Shown here: positions 57,014 through 64,000 of the stretch, piece by piece
How positions within the stretch are numbered: position 1 is the stretch's first letter
Layout of the letters: every line of letters begins with the position of its first letter
From: Uloborus plumipes
Taxonomy: Eukaryota > Arthropoda > Arachnida > Araneae > Uloboridae
NCBI GenBank assembly: GCA_038373865.1
Contig: JAXGGA010000077.1
Location: 248,001 to 312,000, forward strand
Length of the DNA: 64,000 nt
Direction: 5' to 3'
Made by a program: the position numbers and the translations under genes
The notes under the pieces: generated by a model
The model's database searches: none
The model's input: only the letters and a program-made list of their open reading frames with translations
What the model was told of the DNA's origin: nothing

Positions 57014-60000
57014 AAGTATAAGTTTGGTCTGTCCTTGTTTTATACTCATGCAACACTTCTCAGTGTTTCGAGTCCAGTTCAGTTTCAACCAGAGATACAC
57101 TACATATTAAAGTACTTCTTCTAGTACCCTGTTTTTGCATGTTTCTTAACGTAATCAATATCAGTAAATACCCATGTGAATTTTGGAAAAAAAATTGAAG
57201 ACCTTCTATTTCTTAGATTTTTTTACAACGAGAAATAAATTGAAACCAGCAATAGTTCAAGTTTTTTATTGGAAATAACCCAGTCTGAAGACTATTATTA
57301 CAACAATGAACAGAATGTTTACAAAAAATTAACAAGACTAGAAAAAAAAAAAAAAGCAAATGTTACTGTAGTTTAATTTTAATTCATCTTCTAAATCACT
57401 GCTAAGCAGTTATAGCAGTATTCAACTAATTTAAGTAAGTTGGATTTTTGTAGTTTAAATAGTCCTAAATGGTTGAACAATCTCAATTTCTGAAAATTAG
57501 AATGTTTGGAAATGCAGAGGCAGGGTAGAGAAATATTCGTTAGATTTATTCAGTATATGAAATATATTTAACAATAACAATATTCTCTTTTATATAGTTT
57601 TTTTTTTAAACTTTTCTGAACAACCGGACAATTTCATAAATTTTAGAGAATAAAGAAATTAGTAATTATATATATATGTATCACATATGTGAAACAATAT
57701 TTTTTACACACCTACTTCTGCCTCCGCTATAAGAGTGAAACCTAATACCATTAAACATCTATAGAGAGACAAAATATTGCTATATACAAGTTTTGATTTA
57801 AAAGTAAATTTTAACTTGGATATAAATATTTTATGGCTATATTATAACCATTGCAACAAGACAATAGTTAAACTGAATGCGTGTGAAATAACTTTAATGA
57901 ATAAGAATAATTTTCAAGACTAGAAGTATGAACATAATAAAAGCTAATTTTTTCCAAGGGTTTGACAAGTTGGTCCACAGTGAAATTTTGTGAAGAGCAT
58001 AATTTGCTATAAAAGTAAAGAAAGATATAAAGAACACATTAATAGATTTTTCTATACAGAAAAACATTCAACAAAATCTATTTTAAAAATTTGAGCAATA
58101 ACATTAACTTGTTTAACAACATTTAGGTATATATTGCTTTCTACTTATCTACAAAACTATTTCTTAAAACTTAAAACAATTACAGCAATTACTTTTGCTT
58201 TGAGAAATAACTTTTATATCTCTAACATAATCTAAACATTTTTACACAGTGCACAGTTTAAGAAGATAAAACATTTTACTAATAAACTGAAAAGGTTTTC
58301 TATATTTATAGTTTAAACTTGGGGATAAATATAGTGACTGCTCAAATTTTTTACTTTGGGTATGTTCATAAAAGTTTATCACACATTTTGCAGAATATTT
58401 AATTACAATTGTGCTGCTACATGTACATGATAAACATTTTACTTTCATATATATATATACATACAAGTTAAACTTTTAATTGATAAATCAAATTAAATAC
58501 ACATAAAACCAATTAAATATTTCTTTCAAGCATGTTTAAAAAGTTATCGAATATATTCCTATCACCAAAAACATAAATTGCACCTTAAATGTTAAACAGT
58601 AAATATATATATTCAAAATTTGAAAATTTTCACCAGTTTAAGAAATAACAGCTAAAATTTTGAAGTAAACAACAATGAAAAGTTTCATTAACAAGGTATT
58701 TTTCTAATCATTGCAAACTTTATATACAGTAATATAATTTTTTCTAAAAATTTATAACATTAATTTTTGATTCCAATTTATATTTTTCTTCATAAAATGA
58801 TAAAACATTTTAAATGAAAACAACAACAAAAACAAACGAAAAAACAACATAGAAATATATGGCAGTGTTTCTAAATTGCATAGAAGATAAGTATTAGATA
58901 AATACTTATACAAGAAAATGAGGTAGAAATCATTTACAACAAAATCAAAAGAAGACGTACCTGTACTTCAGATAAAATTGGCATAAATTATAACATACAC
59001 ATAAAAGGAACATTTTTCCAGACATGACACATATAATCCAGGGCAGTATGTTTTTATTGCTAATTGAAAAGTAACTATTAATAAATAGAAGTGAAATTTT
59101 TTCATGCAAAAATGAGGTAGTACAATAATATAACAAAACTAGAATTCAACCACTTTAAAAATAATTTTAGCTAACAAAAATACCTGGTGATGCCTAAGTC
59201 AGTAATAGTTATGTAAAACAACAGCTATTCATTTGTTTTATTAATAGGAAGAACTCAAAACTTATTACATTGCCATGATGGCAAAACAAGATCTAACCCT
59301 GCCCATGAAACTAAAACAATAATTTGTATAAAGAAAAACTGAGGCTAGTTTGAAAAGTAAGATGAGTTTAAAATATAGGATACATATGTTTCCTTTTTTG
59401 AAAATTATAGGTTGTCTGCAGCCCCTGCTAGCAAGCTAATGATAGCAAATTTGATTCTGTACCAATGGAAATAAAGCAATTTACTTTTAATTGTTGTATT
59501 TTAGACTTCTGACATCAAGTGTTATGTGTGCAAGCTGCAAAAATTATCTGCTTTTGAAGAGGTTGGAGCACTGATTATCACCAGAGTTTAAACACTTGAG
59601 CTCTATATTTTATACTATTTTGGAAATTTTAAATTACTGAAGCAATGTGTAGATTGTGAATTATTGACAATATGTTAGTTAAAATCATGCTGAATTACCT
59701 CATTTTTATTATTTATGTACAGCTTGTAAGCAAATAGTTAATAAAAAATTTCTTTCTGTTTTTGGCACATTTACATACATTCTCAAATATAAGAAAATTC
59801 CAGTTTTCTCGTTTTATATATGAATGAAATGTTGATGTTAATTGCAATTAATTAGGATTAATGAGGTTCGACTGTTTACATGTGTACATAAAATATATAA
59901 ACATGGGCTAACTTTTTATCCCAATTACTTCTAAATATTGAACAGATGCTTATTTAAAGAAAGTTTAGACTGTTACATTATGATATGACCTGGTTGATAG

Positions 60001-63000
60001 TTTTTTTAAATATTTTTGAACAGTATATAATACTCTTAGTTTTCTTAATTTACATTTAATGGGTTTTATAAGCAACTGCTTTAATGAATTATTAGTAGCA
60101 TTTTTCACAAATCATATCAGCAAGAGAATATCAACGTATAACTCATTGAAAGAATTAGAAATTACTTTTGAATAACATAGCAACTTTTAAATGATGACTG
60201 TCCAGATGAATTAAATTATGATCGAAATGGTTGAATCTAGTAAAAATAGTTTCAAGTGTTAATCATTTGAATAGAAAATGAATGACTTCAAACTGTAATG
60301 CTTCAGATCATTGAAGGGCAAGAATAAAATTTTCATATATGACATCAAATCACATGTGTCTATAAACATGTTCATGTTGCTGAATATTTTCTACAATAAC
60401 AATCTAAATTTTAGATGTAACATTTTATAAATTACATAGTTCTCTAAATAATTTAAGAATGTACAAATAACTAGAGAACAATACTGTACATATATAATGG
60501 AAGAAAAACATGAAGAATCAAGAAATGCAGTTACGACACCAATGTTTTTAAAAGATTGATGAAATGATTTTTGTGCTTAATTATGTGTAAAAAAGCAGCA
60601 CATATCACAGTTAGAACATCTGAATATGATTAAACAATGATTACTCTTGTGGGAATTTACAATGCAGCCACATGTAAGGAAACCAGTGCAAGATGTTTCA
60701 AAATTACTCACTAACTCAAACAGGAATATTAAAGGAAACATAACTTATTTTTAACGAATTTTTTTATAATATTAACAATTGTTTCATTTTATTTATTTAT
60801 TTATTTTCAAATCCACCCTTAAATTTAAGAAAAGGTTTTCCTTTTCAATTTGAACTTTAAGAAATGCATTCAAAACATAGGTGGGGAGATAGCTTACTAA
60901 TATTCAATCTAAATAAATAAAAAAAAAAAAAACAAGGTTGTTCATTAACTTACGGGGGGGGGGGGGGGGGGGCAACAATGATGCAACTTTAGACTCTGAC
61001 TTAGAAGGATGAGAGCAGAAGCCTATATATACAAAACTCAAAAGGTTTTTAGTCTACTTTCCCACAATTTTTTAAAGCATGAAAAAAGGCTTACAGACTT
61101 CGTAATATCTTGGGGAAAAAATCAGGACACTTAAAACAAATTTTAAACGAACATTGTACATATGTATCGATACATGTAATATTAAACTGTATTTTTTCCA
61201 TATAAAACAATAAAAGATATCATTAGATGTTGTAATCAAATTTTTGGGTTTTCTTCCATACTCAAAACCTGAACATAAAAAAGACCAATACAAATAGCAG
61301 AGCTCCCAATTGGTCTCTTTTTTAGTTTCAAGTCTATTTTTTCAAAATCTTTTTTTTCTCCCCTTTTTTACTGAAAACTTAAGTTTTATTTTAAATTTTC
61401 CCAGCATTTCTTTCTATCACCTACTGTTTTTTTTACATCAATAAATATGAATCCATTGCTCAAAACTCTACCATAATAATTTTTAAATTTTGAATCAAAT
61501 GGGGTTGAAACTATCGGTCAGATGTAATAAATTCATTCAGCAGTTTCTTATTCTAAGCAAAAGTAATTTTAATACAAAAAAATAAATAAATAAGTAAAAA
61601 ATTCTGCTGATTAATCTGCTTAATGTCTTTTTAAAATATTACTTGTTCTAAGCAACAATAATTTTAATGTAAAAATAATTTTCCAGCAGATGAAGTGATA
61701 AAATTGGCCGATAGGTTAACCAACAAAGTGGCCGATTAATCTAATTTTCACCTTTAAGAATTAAGATTAAAGTCCTCTTTTTTAAAAATTTTTGTCCATT
61801 TTCCCATAGGGACAAACTGAAAACCTGTTGGGAGCACTGAATCGGGAATATCGTGACAAAAAGCTAAAAAACAGGATAATATTTTTAATCAGGAATGTTA
61901 AGGCAATTATGAAGTATGGAGTTCCAACGACAAATAAATTAAATTTTGGAAAACAAAAAGTTGAAAGTAAGTTTATGAAATGGAAGAGTGTGTGTCTGTT
62001 GTCCCCCCCCCCCCTGAAGGAATAGCTTGTTTGGAGAAAAAAAAATTCTACATATCTTGGCTAGGACAACTACGATGCTTTATTTTGCTATTGGTGGTTT
62101 ACTATTAGTCACATTTTTTGTCTGCCATCATGCATCAGCTATGCAAGGAGCTAGAAAGGGCATTAAATTTAGATTTTAAATCAATAATTATTATTATACA
62201 TATATTTTTTGCTCTATTTTAAGTTTTACGATGTGCCACTTTTGTTGCCAGTGATATGTGGTGTTTTTTATTCTATATTTTAATTTTATTTTGATTTATT
62301 TTTCATTAAAAAAGTAAAATATTTTATGAAATAGCATAAGGTTAGATGCCTTTATGGATTATGATATGCATGTTCATTTATTTTATTTCTTCTTTTTATT
62401 TATTTATTTTTTTAACTTTTTCGTAATCAAAGCCTCGTTATATTTCCACCTTAAATATTAAATGAAATATTTATCGTAATTCCATGTTATATTTTTTTTG
62501 CCTATGTTTGTACACTTAAAGATATAATAATAAGGCCTCAAAACAACATGCCCTAGTAAGAAATCCAAATGATAGTTAAAATTTAATGAAACATAAGGCC
62601 TAACAGTTTAGGTAGAAATTCTTACATTTACTTATAGCTTCCTATTTGCGTTTCAAATACTTTCTTTTCTCCGGTTTAGATATGATTAAATCAATTTTCA
62701 AACTAAGTCAATTTACTGAGAGATGTAAATGTATGAAAATTGTTGTTAATCCATAGGAAAGTAGACTTGTTTAGTTGTATGCAAACTTTCAGATCTTTCT
62801 CTATTTCCTTCTTTTTTATCTGTTAACCTTACATTTAATTGAGCAATAAAAAAAGTTTTAGCATGAATTAGGTAAAAATTTATCTGTCATAGTTAATTTA
62901 GAATAGAATATTAACTAAAAAAAAAGATGGATTATGAACATATAAGCATATGCTTTAAAATATAATATGCTCAGAAAATCTTAATTATGAAAATTTTAGT

Positions 63001-63189
63001 TTGTGAATACATTATGTAAGGAAAGATGAGTAATGAAATGAATTGGTTCCCTTTCATATGAACATATTAGCACAACCATTTGGCAGCAACAAATGCTATT
63101 GCATTTTTTTCAACATTAAAAAGGTAAAATTTGGCCATTAATCGAGAAATTCATTTTTCAGCTTCTGTGTTGGAAACCAGACCATGCTT
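57014..63189. other. Long AT-rich stretch without recognised genes
   Basis: More than 6 kb with few transposon ends, in contrast to the rest of the window. A G run of more than 20 lies near 60953-60972. Short ORFs have no family resemblance. It could be a very long 3' UTR of a minus-strand gene (AATAAA on that strand near 57264-57269). Confidence 0.3.
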
Positions 63190-63224
63190 TTATGCACTCT
63201 GTAAGCACAAACAATCAATTTTAC
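63190..63224 (-). CDS. Candidate terminal coding exon of an unseen minus-strand gene
   Basis: A strong acceptor on the minus strand (TTCCTTTTCTTTTCAG then G at 63224) opens onto a short frame reading KIDCLCLQSA and a TAA stop at 63192-63190. Another frame stays open for 28 codons. No family recognised. If real, the rest of the gene lies beyond the right edge and the Tc1 element sits in its last intron. Confidence 0.2.
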
Positions 63225-63338
63225 CTGAAAAGAAAAGGAAAAACTTTAAAAACAGAAAAGCACAATATTTTAAGAATACATAAAATGGCATTCTAAAAAA
63301 TTAAGTGCAGAGGAACAAATTCTCAACATATGTATATA

Positions 63339-64000
63339 CACTGAAGTGACAAAAGTCATGGGATAGCAATATGCAAATTTTCAGATGGCAGTAGCATCGC
63401 ATAGAACAGGTATAAATGCGCAGTGCTTTTACAGAGCTTTCATTTCTGTTCAAGTTATTCATGTGAAGAGGTTTTAACGTGATGATGACCGCACGACGTG
63501 AATTAACAGACTTTGAACGCGGAATGTTAGTTGGAGCTAGACGCATGGGTCATGCCATTTCGGAAATCGTTAGAGAATTCAACATTCCCAGATCCACTGT
63601 GTCAAGAGTGTGCCGAGAGTATGAAATTTCAGGCATAACATCCCACCATGGACAGCGCAGTGGTCGACCGCCTGCACTTAAAGATCGAGACCGGCGACGT
63701 CTGCAAAGAGTCGTAAATTCTAACAGACAAGCAACACTGCGTCAAATCACCGTAGAAATCAATGTGGGACGTACAATGGACGTGTCTGCTAGAACTGTGC
63801 GGAGAAATTTGGATTTCTTGGGCTATTCCAGCAGAAGACCGACTCGAGTGCCTTTACTGACAGAACGACATCGCTTGCAGCGACTCTCGTGGGCACGTGA
63901 GCATATCGGTTGGTCCCTAGATGAATGGAAAACCGTGGCCTGGTCCGATGAGTCACGATTTCAGCTGGTAAGAGCCGATGGTAGGGTTCGAGTGTGGCGC
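63339..64000 (+). mobile_element. Tc1-like element, 5' part, cut by window edge
   Basis: The left TIR begins CACTGAAGTGACAAAAGTCA directly after TA (63337-63338). The transposase ORF on the same strand is open to the last base. Confidence 0.93.
63482..64000 (+). CDS. Tc1-family transposase, N-terminal 173 residues, open at edge
   Basis: Cut-and-paste DDE transposase acting on its own TIRs. From the ATG at 63482 (a second ATG follows at once) there are 173 uninterrupted codons. A paired-like helix-turn-helix (ELTDFERGMLVGARRMGHAI, SEIVREFNIPRSTVSRV) is followed by a GRPP linker motif (HHGQRSGRPPAL), a second DNA-binding part (SARTVRRNLDFLGY), and the first catalytic Asp (VAWSDESRFQL). No stop or frameshift is seen. 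The remaining catalytic residues lie outside the window. Codon composition is markedly GC-richer than the surroundings, as expected for a young, possibly horizontally acquired element. Confidence 0.93.
   Translation, partial: MMTARRELTDFERGMLVGARRMGHAISEIVREFNIPRSTVSRVCREYEISGITSHHGQRSGRPPALKDRDRRRLQRVVNSNRQATLRQITVEINVGRTMDVSARTVRRNLDFLGYSSRRPTRVPLLTERHRLQRLSWAREHIGWSLDEWKTVAWSDESRFQLVRADGRVRVWR

Noticed and set aside
1..64000. CRISPR array, bacterial operon or prophage
   Set aside because: Spliceosomal introns, eukaryote-only genes and eukaryotic transposons throughout; the repeat arrays seen are transposon motifs without regular spacers.

Overview
This is eukaryotic, AT-rich, intron-rich animal DNA. 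Arthropod is the best fit, and a chelicerate such as a spider is plausible: the LINE 3' end, the Tc1 and mariner types and the density of short DNA transposons look like spider genomes. That lineage call is an inference. There is no operon-like organisation, CRISPR array, tRNA or rRNA that I can support.

Three conserved protein genes can be rebuilt exon by exon, with splice phases that agree at every junction. TXNDC11 lies on the minus strand at 5-14856: 11 exons seen, and the C-terminal part runs off the left edge. RCCD1 lies on the minus strand at 23829-34550: 6 exons, complete, 354 residues. SF3A3 lies on the plus strand at 35001-53584: 17 exons, complete, 503 residues. RCCD1 and SF3A3 are head to head across 450 bp and probably share a bidirectional promoter. 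The three genes have unrelated housekeeping roles: ER redox and glycoprotein quality control, histone demethylase partner in mitosis, and U2 snRNP branch-site recognition.

Most of the rest is transposon sediment in introns and between genes. It includes hAT elements with 8-bp target duplications, one of them nested in another. There are TA-flanked Tigger/pogo-like MITEs (four copies of one family), piggyBac-like TTAA MITEs, a Mutator-like MITE with a 9-bp duplication, a decayed mariner, the 5' part of an apparently intact Tc1 element at the right edge, a LINE 3' end, a solo LTR and a pair of tRNA-derived SINE-like copies. Two longer elements (15404-17682 and 44571-45870) are the least conventional. 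Each has TIRs beginning GGGT next to TA and carries many scattered copies of its own sub-terminal 12-15 bp motif in both orientations.

By region: 5-14856 TXNDC11; 14857-23828 intergenic, repeat-rich, with one unidentified 78-codon ORF; 23829-34550 RCCD1; 34551-35000 shared promoter; 35001-53584 SF3A3; 53585-56640 a locally GC/CpG-richer stretch with inverted CCAAT boxes and no identified gene; 56640-57013 LINE and MITE remnants; 57014-63230 a long, very AT-rich stretch that could be the 3' UTR of a minus-strand gene entering from the right; 63339-64000 Tc1 element. I saw no clear undescribed gene system. The motif-array elements, the 70-bp-arm hairpin at 30316-30465 and the MITE-borne poly(A) signal downstream of RCCD1 deserve the closest second look.
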